NCBI RefSeq assembly: GCF_012489685.1
Contig: NC_080041.1
Location: 27,021,780 to 27,085,779 of the forward strand
Direction: 5' to 3'
DNA from: Lotus japonicus
Lineage: Eukaryota > Streptophyta > Magnoliopsida > Fabales > Fabaceae
DNA: 64,000 bases
The translations under genes were made by a program, and so were the position numbers. Below the pieces are notes generated by a model. It was given only the letters and a program-made list of their open reading frames with translations. It ran no database searches and was not told where the DNA came from. Positions 10,784-21,274 of this stretch are shown in pieces (position 1 is the stretch's first letter; each line of letters begins with the position of its first letter).

Positions 10784-11600
10784 GAACATAGAGAGGGAAG
10801 ATAATACCCAAAGTATGAGGAAGGTGATGAGAATGCTTAGAGAGAGAAACTCTAACCGCTTAGAGAGAGAAAGTATAACTGAATTTCAATGCTATTATTA
10901 TTCAAATGAGCTAAGAGTCCCTTACAATTGGTATTTCCCTCCTATTTATAGAGGTAGAGTTGGGCTTTGGCGCCTTTATCTTATCCAAATGGGCCTGTTG
11001 GGTCTCGGGAAGGGCGGCCCAAGGTCATGGCGCGTTTCCTGCCTAAGGCCAGGCACCCTGGGCGAGGGACCCTGGGGTTTCGCCCAGTCCACAAGTCCAC
11101 AAGACACCGAGCTCGAAGCATGAGAGCTAAGTGTGTCTTTAAGTAAGAAATAAGGTGAGATCCCTATGGATACTGATTAAAGCTTAAAAACTTAAAATCT
11201 AAAAGTGAAAAACAATGGCCAACATGGCCTGGTAAATAAGCCTTTTGTAATCAACACTTTGGATCTCCAACCGCGCCCTCTTCCTCTGGGCGACCCAAGT
11301 CCACAAGCAGGCTTGTGGCTGGCGACGGCTTTTAGTCCGCCCGCCTCAGCATAGGTGCACGTGCCTCGAAGTGACGCCAGGGTCAGTGAATCCACATAAT
11401 CCCAACCACTATCTTTGACGTATCCCTTCCAGTCGCGTCACAACTTTGACAATTTGAATTTTAATCAATCGGCAGCAACCGTTGCAGCTTTTCATTTAAT
11501 GCGTCTTTCCCACTCCCTAGAATTTCGCAACTGCAATCATGTTATTTCCTGACATCGTGGGGTTCAACCTCTCTTTTTCCTCCTCATCTATCGGTAACCG
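10784..11600 (-). mobile_element. LTR of a Tat-lineage element, minus strand
   Basis: On the minus strand this has a TATA box (TATAAATA, 10943-10950), then a leader with CTCTCTCTAAGCGG repeats, ending near TGTTCTAGCA at 10784. A second diverged copy is at 28507-28829. The G+C-rich part (11000-11350) has several GGGCG..CGCCC stretches. The right boundary is not certain; a pyrimidine tract at 11570-11590 (a polypurine tract on the minus strand) suggests the LTR ends just left of it. It abuts truncated RNase H at 10783. Confidence 0.6.
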
Positions 11601-11768
11601 TCCACAACTTCTTCCTGCACGTTCTCCTCTGCACGTCGCTCCCCGCTTATAACAACATTGTCTTACTCATTCCTTTCGTTCCTTTGCGATTACGAACCTT
11701 TGCTCCTTTACTCTCGCGCGAACTTGTCCAGTGTTAGAATTACCTTTGTTCCTTGCAATCCCTCTGCA

Positions 11769-13231
11769 ATGACTCCAAAGCGTCAAACCAAAAATCCCAA
11801 ACGTAATGTCTTCGCGGCCACCCCTCTACGGTGTGTTCCTTCTGTTCCCCCGCCCCCTCCAGGAGGCGTTCCTCTTGAAGAAAAAGACGTCATTGCCTTC
11901 CGAACGAGGACTTGCGAATCTTCGAGTGCTCCAGCTGTGGGGGCCTTGCCCGCCGGGACAATACCTAACCAACGATCAAGTTTGGAAAAGGAATCATCCA
12001 TTTGGGAGATTTCCTCAGAATCCAGCGGATTTTGTCATGAGAAACCATTTGACGAGCTTTTGTATGTTCGTGCCTGCTTACCCCTTGAACGCCCTTGGCT
12101 CCGTCCCAAAGACGGCTCCGTGTGTGATCCTCACATCTTTTACAAGTTTGAAAATTAAATTCCCTTTTTCCCATTTTATTTGCTCCGTTCTTCACAGTAT
12201 CAACGTAGCTCCTAGCCAACTTCATCCCAACAGTTGAGCCTTCCTCCGGTGTTTTGAAATTCTCTGCGACGCATTACACCAGGAACCTGAACTTTCGACC
12301 TTCTTTTACTTCTACCGCATATCTGTCCAGCCCTCCCCGCAGCGCAGCTGGGTTTCCCTGGAAGCTAAGCTCGATCGTCAGCGCTTCAACCCCATCTGGC
12401 CTAGTATCTCCATCGAATTAGCCCGGAAATTCTTCAGGGTTGTGGTGTCCCACGAATACCCTGAGGTTTTTACACACAGAGATGGCACCGCTCGATTTCC
12501 TTTCTACTGGACTCAGGGCGCGCACCAAATAGTTGACCCGTCTGAGGACTCCCTCACTCCTGAACACAAAGCTGTCATCGACTTTCTGGATCGTCTTGCC
12601 GTTTCAGACTGCTCTAGAGTGATTGAGTAATCTTCCTCTTTTACCCCTCTTGTTCTTTCTATTTTCGGCCGGCTTACCTTTTTTTTTTGTATTTTTAGGA
12701 CAAACTCACCGCGCCGAAGGGGAGCTTCTGGCGGCCTTTAAGAAGAAGAATAACGTCTCCTTTCCCCCTCGAATAAACTTGAAAGGGGACAAGGCGTCTC
12801 TGTTAAAAATCCAGGCGAGCGGAAAACGGCCCCTTGGCGAGGAGGATCCTCGCCCTTCCCCGAAAAGGTTGAATTCCAGCGAGCCTGCAGGGACGATTTC
12901 AGCCCAACACAGCCTTGTTGACGACTCACTTTCCCGCCCAACAATTATCTCGTCACCGCTTGGTCCAAACCTGACGTCTTCCGTCAACACCCCTCCTCCA
13001 CCTGCTCGTACTCCCACCCCATCCTCAGGGTATGTGAGTCGGGGATTCCCGTATTCTTTGACTTTGACATCAGCTCAAATGGCGCGAATGGATGAAGTTG
13101 TTGAGCGGCGTGGTTTGGATAATGTCTCTGAAGGGGCTGTGGCGGGAGTGCTTCACGCGTTCCACCAGTACAGGCGCTCCGTCCAGGATGACAGCGAGTT
13201 ACGATCCGAAGTGGCGCGCCTCCGCGCTCTC
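11769..13231 (+). pseudogene. Tat-element accessory ORF, copy 2 (gypsy-type 'transposase 28'-like)
   Basis: It begins ATG at 11769 (MTPKRQTKNPKR). Exon 1 has LYVRACLPLERPWLRPKDGS. After a frameshift near 12150 it continues with INVAPSQLHPNS, a stop (TGA, 12235) and FHRDGTARFPFYWTQ-like sequence. This series resembles the Pfam family 'putative gypsy type transposon' that is frequent in plant gypsy elements. A probable intron (pyrimidine-rich, ending TTTTTAG at 12698) precedes exon 2: HRAEGELLAAFKKKN, a Pro/Ser-rich linker, and a coiled-coil-like EGAVAGVLHAFHQYRRS. The Tekay element at 13232 cuts it off. It is antisense to the Tat pol genes. Function unknown. Confidence 0.68.
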
Positions 13232-14060
13232 TGTAAGACCCAGAGATTTATTTATGTTTTGTATTATTCAAGAATAATATAAAGTACGATGTTTTATTCA
13301 GTAAGGAGAAATTACTGATTAATTGTTACTATATCGGTTGTATAGTAATTTATTACGTAATTAATTATTACGTAAGGCGCGAGTAGTCGATGTGCATGCA
13401 TGCACATGCATGAAATTCGAGTAGTGCATAGAATATGCATAAAAGGGAATTTTCGAGACTTATATCTATTATATTAGAGGAGGAGATTTATTTATTTATT
13501 TGATAAATAAATATAAAGTGTTTTGGAATTTTATTTAAATAAAATTTTAATTGGATTTAATGTTATTTGGGAAAAAAGAAAAAAAAAATTGAAGATATAT
13601 TTTTCTTCTATGGGTTGGCCGAAATTTGGGTTGAAAGAGGGAAATATTTGAGTTGATTTTCCCAACAAATTGAATGTATTTGGACATTTGTTATTTTAAA
13701 AATTAAATCAGTTTTTTTTTCATTATTATTTATGTGTGACAAGTTTTTTTTTCAATTTGAAAGTTGGTTGAGGGAAGGGAGTGGCCGAACCTTTTTGTTA
13801 GGGTGATGGTTTTGTTTTTTTTTTTCAATTTTGAAATTATTTCCATGTGTTTTAGTGTTTTAATTAAAAGAAAAAAAAAATATCCTAACAAACTAGAGGG
13901 GGGGGGGAAGATTTTGTTAGAGGGAATCTTGGGAAGTTGGTTACTTGCTTAGTGGAAAAGAAATTAATTTGAATCAAAATTAATTAAAAATTATATTTTT
14001 GCCCTTGGGCTTGGGCTAAAATTAAGGGTTTTATCGTATTTTTACCTCCACATCCTCCAC

Positions 14061-14068
14061 TATAAATA
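14061..14068 (+). promoter_or_regulatory. TATA box of the Tekay LTR
   Basis: TATAAATA in CCTCCACTATAAATAGGAG. Start of transcription expected near 14090. Everything from there to 16093 would be LTR-derived leader of the genomic RNA, about 2 kb, including the ORF at 15183. Confidence 0.72.
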
Positions 14069-14157
14069 GGAGTCTCAGGTGATCGGAAATCACAACTCAG
14101 AGCTCTCTAAATTTTCGTGAGTCTCTCTCTCTCCCTCTCCAGAGTTCTTCTTGACCT

Positions 14158-14364
14158 CTATAGGAAATAATTCCTATAGTAACTAAGCTCTACTTCCTTC
14201 GGGAAGTAGTGAACTCAAGTACTCTTCTTCTTGTTTACAAGAAGAAGATGTAATATTGGTTGATTTTAGGGGATGGGGTTCGAATATTTGAAGGGGGGAA
14301 ATGATGCTCCTTTTTCCTTCAAATTCTAACCCTAGTTTGTTGGTCCGTGCAGGTTCGCGCACGG
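14158..14364. repeat. Four strong hairpins in the Tekay LTR leader
   Basis: CTATAGGAA-ataa-TTCCTATAG (14158-14179), CTACTTCC-ttcg-GGAAGTAG (14190-14209, UUCG tetraloop), CTTCTTCTTG-ttta-CAAGAAGAAG (14224-14247) and CCGTGC...GCACGG (14345-14364). The stems are perfect, 6-10 bp. They fall just after the expected transcription start. The inverted LTR copy keeps them with small changes (for example CTGCTTCC in one arm). Confidence 0.7.
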
Positions 14365-14410
14365 AAAGGTTAGATCGAACGTACTCGATCTCGTGTGGAA
14401 AGCATAGCAA

Positions 14411-14420
14411 AGGTGAGGGC
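14411..14420 (+). other. Conserved splice-donor-like site in the Tekay LTR
   Basis: AGGTGAGGGC, identical in its GGTGAGGGC core to sites in LTRs A and C. Taken with CAG|ATG at 15182/15183 it would define an intron of about 770 nt that contains the hairpin array. Confidence 0.5.
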
Positions 14421-14791
14421 ACTTCCGTCTAGAGAAGTCTTACTGCTTTCCTGCATGTGAAAAGTTGTATGCGAGTGTGGTTGATAACATGCCTAGTATT
14501 AGTATTCAATATTATGCTAAGTGATGATATGATGTATGATTTATTATTAAGTTAGTATGATAAATTCATAGTATGCTATAGAACTAGTTAGTTGATGTAT
14601 GCTAGTTCAAGTATGCCTTATTTCCTAAATGAAATTATGCATGATGTTATTTAATTTCAATAGCATGAGATAAAATGCCTGTCTATTTACTTGAAGTAGT
14701 AACATGAGACTAGGATTTTATGATGTTTACTCGCATGCAAGTAGAGATTATGATTAGTGGAACATAGGTCTGGTTAGGACTATGGACCATG

Positions 14792-14964
14792 AGAACAGTG
14801 GTTCTGTTAGAGACAAAACGGATAACTTGCACGCGAGGGTGAATGCGGTTTGAACCGTGATGTTATGACTTGTGGGTGTCTGACCCATGGTGTGCTGTGG
14901 TCGTTCCAAGGAACGCCATGATGTTGTGAGCTTTGCTCATGGTGTTGTTCGTCTGCTGGACGAA
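14792..14964. repeat. Regular hairpin array with conserved linkers in the Tekay LTR
   Basis: AGAAC-agtg-GTTCT (14792-14805), CGGTT-tg-AACCG (14846-14857), TGGGT-gtctg-ACCCA (14873-14887), CGTTCC-aa-GGAACG (14902-14915), TGAGC-ttt-GCTCA (14927-14939), TTCGTC-tgctg-GACGAA (14948-14964). Centres are about 23-29 bp apart, and the linkers share ATGRTGTTG or TGGTGTTG. Stem sequences differ between units but each pairs with itself. The inverted LTR copy has the same array around 25550-25770. Confidence 0.72.
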
Positions 14965-15182
14965 TGGTGTTGGATCCAAGGTGAAAGGTGGTTGTGTGAA
15001 AAGTGAGGACGCATAGACTGACTGAAACTTAGGCTATGTGATTAACCCTATCGATATAATTCCGTTGAATATATTTTTGGAATATCTAGTTGTTCATAAC
15101 ATGCTTAGACAGGAACTACTTGAGAGTCAGAAGTTGACCCTCGCTATTTGTTATTTGTTGTTTGGGCGCTTAACGCCAACAG

Positions 15183-15768
15183 ATGGTGATTCTGGACGAG
15201 CTGGTGGATCAGGACTGGGAGATTTATCTCAAATCTCCCTAGTTTTGATGATGACTCAGCCTGGGGCACCGACTACCGCTAGGTGAGGAACATATATGTC
15301 GGCGGCGTTATCATCTTCAAGCGTGACCCGAGTGGACAGGTTGTGGTGACTCAGCCCCTTAGAGGAAGGATCCGGTTTCCTCATGCACCTTCCCGATTTG
15401 GACTTCCTGTGGAGATCGCTAGCAGTACGGAGTCCGATCCAGAGGAGATTCCGATTTATGAACCAGGCGGGGGAAGCGAGCCTTCGGTGAACTCGGAGTA
15501 TCGTAACCCTGCGGAGGGACTTCTGATACCAAAGGAGGAGCCTATGAGCCCAGTGGCACCACCCGAGTATGGACTCGATGAGGGACTCTAGGATCTTGCA
15601 CCCGAGGTACCAGATGTGCTGCCAGGTTTCAAATGGACCATAGAGGAGTTAAAGCAGTGGAATCTGGAAATGCAAGCGAAGATTCAACAGGGAGCAGAAA
15701 CACCAGATCATTCGAATATGTGGGCTGGACACTATGCAGACTGTAATCAGGACCATGGGTGGAAATGA
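15183..15768 (+). pseudogene. LTR-embedded ORF of the Tekay LTR
   Basis: It starts ATG at 15183 directly after CCAACAG and would end at TGA 15766-15768, about 192 codons in the intact form. This copy has a 7-bp insertion (an extra CAAATCT-type repeat near 15231) that shifts the frame, and an in-frame TAG at 15589. The inverted copy (25088-25372) lacks the 7-bp insertion and reads in one frame across this point apart from a CAG-to-TAG change. Readable pieces: ILDELVDQDWEIYL, IFKRDPSGQVVVTQPL and, near the end, LPGFKWTIEELKQWN. Start context and placement match the ORF of LTR A. No known domain; function unknown. Confidence 0.5.
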
Positions 15769-16096
15769 GAGCGTTGATTTATCTTTAAAGTTTAGTTTGC
15801 AAGTACTTTATTTGAATTCTTGATGTAATCAAATCGACGAGTATTACAATGTGGTTTATTTACACACCTGGGTGTGGCCACGGATTTTATTTATTTATGA
15901 AGTTTTAATTTTGGACATGTCGATTATCTTTGTTAAATGATTCCGCGCGTTTGGAAACTAATGGTTATTGAAGAGTTTTACGTAAAATGAACTTTTACCA
16001 CTAAGTAAAGATTAACAAATTAATCGGCGAAAATTCTTTACGAAAATTATGTTATTTGGCTTTTCGTGACGTTCGAGAAATCGGGGCGTTACATTG

Positions 16097-16108
16097 TTGT
16101 ATCAGAGC
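16097..16108 (+). other. Primer binding site of the Tekay element
   Basis: TTGTATCAGAGC, one base off the usual TGGTATCAGAGC that pairs with the 3' end of initiator methionine tRNA. It lies 3 bp after the LTR end. Confidence 0.8.
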
Positions 16109-16367
16109 TCCGGTTGAGAAAACCAGAGCACTAGGGTTTTGGGCACACGTGTTGGTACTCGTTACTTCTTGTTTTAAGGTGTTTTGAAAGTTTTCCGCAG
16201 TGAGGATGGGTAGAATTTTGTGTGCTAAGATGTTTGAAGTGTGATCTTATTTGGAGTGGAGTATCATTGCCATGATGCTTTGGTTGTAAGTTTTTACTGT
16301 TAGATGATCTCTCTGACTGGGGAACTGACGTTTGGTTGTGGTTTTACCAACAACCAGGTTTGACATC

Positions 16368-18056
16368 ATGCCTCCTAGACAGGACCCAACCAACGCTCAG
16401 CTCACTCAGGCCATAGCTCAATTGGCCCATGTGGTGGCTCAGCAGGCCAATGCTAGTGTTACGATGGCTGCTGCACATGCTCAGAGAGAGGCTGAAGAAC
16501 ATACCTGGAGGGCGCAGAGGTTGGAAAGGGAGCTGAACCAGGATCAGGTCAGGATGATAACTGATTTCAATCGGCAGAACCCGCCAAAGTTTGAAGGGGA
16601 AGCTGAACCCGAGAAAGCGGATCTTTGGATCCAAGAGCTGGAAAAGATTTTTGAGGCTTTGCACACAACTGATGGAGAGAAGGTGAATCTTGCTACCTTC
16701 ATGCTGAAAGGGGATGCAGAGTACTGGTGGAGGAGCACCAGGTTGTTGATGACAACTAACCAGGTGGCTATTACCTGGGATTCATTCAAAACAGCTTTTC
16801 TGAACAAGTACTTTCCAGAGACTGCAAGAGATGATATGGAGAACCGTTTCCTCAGACTGAAACAAGGAAGCATGACTGTTGGGGAATATACAGCCAAGCT
16901 GGAGAGTCTGTCGAAGTACTTTCGCTTCTTCCGAGTACAAGTTGATGAAGGGTATCTCTGCAACCGTTTCATGATTGGTTTGAGGGATGAAATTAAGGTG
17001 TCCGTCAGACCTTTAGGAGTCAAAGTCTTTCAACAGCTGGTTGAGAAGTCTTGTGAGGTTGAGGTCATTAAGAATCGTCGGGGAAACCGACAGGAAAGTG
17101 GAGGGCCGATCAGGTCTGGTCAGAAACAAGTTGGGAAGACTGAAAAGGGTAGGGCTGGTCAGAAGAAGCCTTATCAGAATGCAACTGGCAGGACATCATC
17201 TACCAAAGTCGGAGCAAAAACTCCGAGAGAAGATGTTACTTGTTTCAAGTGTAATGAGAAAGGGCACTATGCCAATGAATGTGGGAAAGAGGTTACTTGC
17301 TGGAAGTTCCAGAAGACGGGGCACATCTCGACAAACTGTCCTGATGCGCCAAAAGCTGAACCTGTGTTGAATGCGGCAAAGGGGAGACGTCCAGTTGCTA
17401 AGGGACGTGTCTTTGCTGTTACTAGCAAGCAAGCTGAGGGTGCTGAAGATCTTATTCAGGGTACGTGTACTATTGCTGGTATCTCCTTGATGGTTTTGTT
17501 TGATTCGGGTGCTACGCACTCGTTTATATCTGATGAGTGTGCGAAGAGAATAGGGTTGCTAACCTCAGAGTTACTTTTCGATATGGTGGTGACAACCCCT
17601 GCTGCCGATCGCTTAGTTACTCGCACGACATGCTTGAAATGTCCGTTGGTTTACGAGGATCGGAAGTTCCTTGCAAACCTTATATGTTTAGGGCTTAAAG
17701 AGCTCGATGTGATTCTGGGGATGGACTGGTTGGCACAATATCATGTTCTTTTGGATTGTGCTAACAAGGCCGTGGTATTTCCGGATTCAGGCGTTACGGA
17801 TTATTTGAATTTGTACCATTTGAAGAAGGGTTCACCGGCGTTCGTGAACTCTATCGTGGCGGAAGCAAGGAACGATAGTGATGTACGAAACATCTCGATA
17901 GTGCAAGACTATGTGGATGTTTTTCCGGAGGATGTGCCTGGATTGCCACCAGTAAGGGAGACGGAGTTCTCCATTGACATCATTCCCGGCACGGGACCGA
18001 TATCAATGGCGCCGTATCGGATGGCACCAGCAGAGTTGACGGAGTTGGCAAAATAG
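16368..18056 (+). pseudogene. Tekay gag and protease
   Basis: ATG at 16368 (MPPRQDPTNAQLT); no PBS-proximal alternative looks better. Capsid-like retrotransposon gag region: KFEGEAEPEKADLWIQELEK, FMLKGDAEYWWRS, FLRLKQGSMTVGEYTAKLE. Then a basic linker and zinc knuckles: CFKCNEKGHYANEC is intact, whereas the second, CWKFQKTGHISTNC, has Phe for the second Cys. Protease active site: VLFDSGATHSF. The frame stops at TAG 18054-18056, inside the RT N-terminus, at a place where CAG (Gln) would be normal. Confidence 0.88.
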
Positions 18057-19015
18057 TTGGATGATCTCTCTTCAAAGGGATTTATTTGACCGAGTGTGTC
18101 TCCTTGGGGAGCGCCAGTGTTGTTGGTAAAGAAGAAGGACGGGAGGTCCAGGTTGTGTGTAGACTACCGACAACTAAACAAGGTGACAGTGAAGAATCGT
18201 TATCTGATGCCTCGGATAGAAGACTTGATGGACCAACTTCTGGGAGCAGTTGTTTTCTCGAAGATTGATCTGAAGTCATGGTATCACCAGATTCGGGTGA
18301 AGGAGGCTGACATTCAGAAGACGACATTCAGAACTCGATATGGGCATTATGAATATCTTGTGATGCCATTTGGAGTTACTAATGCACCCGCAGTGTTTAT
18401 GGACTACATGAATCGTGTGTTCAGGCCATTCTTGGACAAGTTCGTGGTGGTGTTCATACACGATATTCTAATTTACTCGAAGAGTAAAGAGGAACACGAG
18501 GAGCATTTACGTCAAGTGCTAGAGGTGTTGCGGAAGAAGGAACTCTATGCTAATGGAGGAAAGTGTGAGTTCTGGATGGAGGAAGTGAAGTTCCTTGGTC
18601 ATGTCATATCTAGCAATGGTGTGGCAGTGGACCCCAGCAAAATTGAATCAGTTTTGGCATGGGAACAACCGAAGACAGCAAGTGATATCAGAAGTTTTGT
18701 TGGGCTTGCTGGCTACTATCGACATTTCGTGAAGGATTACGCCAAGTTGACTTCACCGTTGACTCAGTTGACAAAGAAGGATCAACCGTTTGCGTGGACG
18801 GAGAAGTGTGAGGCTAGCTTCCAAGAAATGAAGAAGCGGTTGACCACCGCACCTATACTAGCTTTGCCAAAGGAGGGAGAACCATACGACGTGTACTGTG
18901 ATGCGTCGCATGATGGTTTGGGGTGTGTGATGATGCAAGAAAAGAGGGTGATTGCTTATGCTTCGCGACAGTTGAAAGTCCATGAGAAGAATTACCCTAT
19001 AGTGATCACAAGAGT
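18057..19015 (+). pseudogene. Tekay reverse transcriptase and RNase H start
   Basis: Same frame as gag. A second stop, TGA at 18087-18089, fits CGA to TGA. RT motifs: [67 protein letters not shown]. The catalytic YxDD box is FIHD ([12 protein letters not shown]), so the first Asp is gone. RNase H begins [16 protein letters not shown]. After KNYP the sequence jumps to the equivalent of DHKSLKYL: about 75-80 bp is deleted, the frame shifts and a stop follows at 19017. Confidence 0.88.
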
Positions 19016-20628
19016 TTGAAGTACTTGTTTGATCAGAAGGATCTGAACATGAGGCAGAGACGGTGGATGGAGTTTCTGCAAGACTATGAGTTCTCATTGC
19101 AGTATCATCTGGGGAAGACCAATGTTGTAGCTGATGCTCTGAGTCGAAAGGCTATACATGTATCCTCGTTGATGGTCAAGGAGTTAGAGTTGTTGGAGGC
19201 TTTCCGTGATCTGAGTTTGAATGTTGAACTCGCACCGGGGAAGCTGAGCTTTGGAATGGTAATGGTGTCTAGTGGACTCTTGGATGAGATAAAGTCGAAA
19301 CAAGAGACCGATGAAGGGTTGATCGAATGGCGCAAGCTTGTGGCACAAGGAAAAGCGTCTGAGTTTGCTATTGGGAACGACAATATTCTGCGTTGTGAGG
19401 GACGAGTTTGTGTACCCAATGATGCAGTAATGAGGAAGCTGATCTTGGATGAAGGTCACAAAAGCAGGTTGAGTATTCTTCATCCGGGGATGAATAAGAT
19501 GTATCAGGACTTGAAACTTCATTTCTGGTGGCCTGGGATGAAGAAACAAGTAGCTGAGTATGTGTCGACATGTTTGACGTGTCACAAGGCGAAGGTGGAA
19601 CATCAGAAACCAGCAGGGAAGCTGCAGTCATTGGATGTTCCGGAGTGGAAATGGGATAGCATTTCCATGGACTTCGTGACGGCGCTGCCGCTTACACGGA
19701 GGAAGTTCGATGCAATTTGGGTTGTAGTTGATCGATTGACAAAGACTGCTCACTTCGTGCCAATCAATCTGAACTACAAGGTTGAGAGGTTGGCGGAGAT
19801 CTACATTGCTGAGATTGTACGCTTGCACGATGTGCCATCTAGCATTGTGTTGGACAGAGACCCGAGGTTTACCTCGCGTTTCTGGGACGCTTTGCAGCGG
19901 GCTTTGGGAACCAAGCTGAAATTGAGTTCCGCTTATCATCCACAGACGGATGGGCAAACCGAGAGGACCATCCAATCCTTGGAGGATTTGCTAAGATCTT
20001 GTGTACTGGATCACAAAGGCAGCTGGGATGAGACGTTGCCATTAATCGAGTTCACTTACAACAACAGCTTTCATGCAAGCATAGGGATGGTGCCTTATGA
20101 AGCGTTGTATGGTCGGAGGTGCCGTACACCATTGTGCTGGCATCAAGATGGGGAGAACTTGATTGTTGGACCTGAATTAGTTCAGCAAACCACAGAAGAG
20201 GTGAAGCGAATCCAAGCGAAGATGAGGGTTTCGCAGAGTCGTCAGAAAAGTTATGTGTACAATCGCAGGAAGGAGTTGGAGTTTCAAGCTGGAGATCATG
20301 TCTTCTTGCGGGTTACCCCGATGACAGGTGTCGGAAGGGCGATCAAGTCAAAGAAGCTTACTCCAAAGTTTATCGGACCGTACCAGGTTACGGAGCGTGT
20401 TGGACCCGTGGCATATAGGATTGCCTTACCGCCGTTTCTATCCAACATACATGATGTGCTGCATGTGTCGCAACTTCGGAAGTATATGGCTGATGATTCT
20501 CATGTGATTGAACCTGATGATATTCAGCTGAAGGATGATCTAACGATGGAGATGCCGCCCATCAAGATCGTCGACAAAAGCACCAAACGCTTGAGGAACA
20601 AGGAGGTGTCCTTGGTGAAGGTGATTTG
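19016..20628 (+). pseudogene. Tekay RNase H end, integrase and start of chromodomain
   Basis: RNase H tail (QRRWMEFLQDYEF, VVADALSRK). Integrase: zinc-binding HPGMNKMYQDLK and CLTCHKAK; core with SMDFVTALPL, SIVLDRDPRFTS and AYHPQTDGQTERT, so all three acidic residues are present. C-terminal GPY-like LTPKFIGPYQV and HDVLHVSQLRKY. The chromodomain starts at EMPPIKIVDKSTKRLRNKEV and is split by solo LTR C; ATTTG is duplicated at 20624-20628 and 24390-24394. This part of pol is open for about 1.6 kb. Confidence 0.9.
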
Positions 20629-21111
20629 TGTAACACCCCGATTTCGGTGGCGTCACTTTAGTAACCGAAAGTAAACTTAATGCGAAAAAACGTGAATATA
20701 TTTTTTTTTTGATAATAACTAAGACAAGACTGAAATAGATAAAACCCAAAAGCGAAAAGCAAAAGAACTAATGTAAAATATATAATACAGCCCCCGATGT
20801 AAGTAACAACCTCGTCACGAGTAACCTCCAGTGACGGAAAGAAAAGTGTAGCGCCCGAAGGCAATATGTACAGACTGAAAGTAAAGGTGAAGTGTCCGCA
20901 ACACCATCCCTCAAACTGAGAATGAGCTGGCCCATCGGCCTGAAACAAGACCTCCTATGTCCAACCAACTCTCTGTGATTCCCGTAAAGAAACCACACAA
21001 AAAGCTATAGGTGGGAAACTACCCTGTCCCAAAAGAAACAAATGATGTTCAGAGCTAAGACTCTACTCCTACACTAATCCCATCTTGAGGAGCTCACACC
21101 AGCACTAAAAC

Positions 21112-21274
21112 CTACATGCTAGCATGATCGTCGTCCGAATTTGAAATCCAGAACGACCTAGTCTATGTACACCATCCGTCCTCCTCTCGCTACCGCGATG
21201 TACTCCTGTTCCAGCATCCCAACCCTAGTTCCCCCCGAAGGGTGAACCATCATGAGCTAGCCCGCCAAAGACAT
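21112..21274 (-). pseudogene. Degenerate LTR-embedded ORF in LTR C
   Basis: ATG at 21274 after CATTGTCAG; it ends near TAG at 21112. It shares the internal deletion seen in LTR B and has extra stops and frameshifts, but the VYID...VVLD tail is still recognisable. Confidence 0.45.

Larger units (their letters stand above)
13232..16093 (+). mobile_element. 5' LTR of the Tekay-type element (2862 bp)
   Basis: TGTAAGACCCAGAG at 13232 to GGGGCGTTACA at 16093, followed at once by the primer binding site. The first 576 bp recur at 24512-25087 and most of the rest recurs inverted at 25088-27160. Early in the LTR is a palindromic RY-type stretch TGTGCATGCATGCACA (13391-13406) and TTACGTAATTAATTATTACG (near 13353). 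It carries its own TATA box, hairpins, donor-like site and ORF, listed separately. Confidence 0.9.

Noticed and set aside
12706..13017. Minus-strand ORFs opposite the Tat accessory ORF
   Set aside because: Shadow of the Pro/Ser-rich plus-strand exon; no homology pattern of their own.
13320..13420. CRISPR-like or satellite-like array suggested by repeated ATTACGTAA and GCATGCA motifs
   Set aside because: These are a few nested palindromes, not spaced direct repeats, in a plant LTR.
15038..15286. Reading frame that opens before the LTR ORF (MINPIDIIPL...)
   Set aside because: Uses another frame from the conserved ATG at 15183 and is explained by the 7-bp insertion and lack of stops; similarity between the two LTR copies is only nucleotide-level.
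18082..18461. Minus-strand ORFs over the Tekay RT, and similar antisense ORFs over gag, integrase and the SIRE genes
   Set aside because: They mirror codon bias of the real plus-strand frames, have no promoter or family features, and overlap well-recognised domains.
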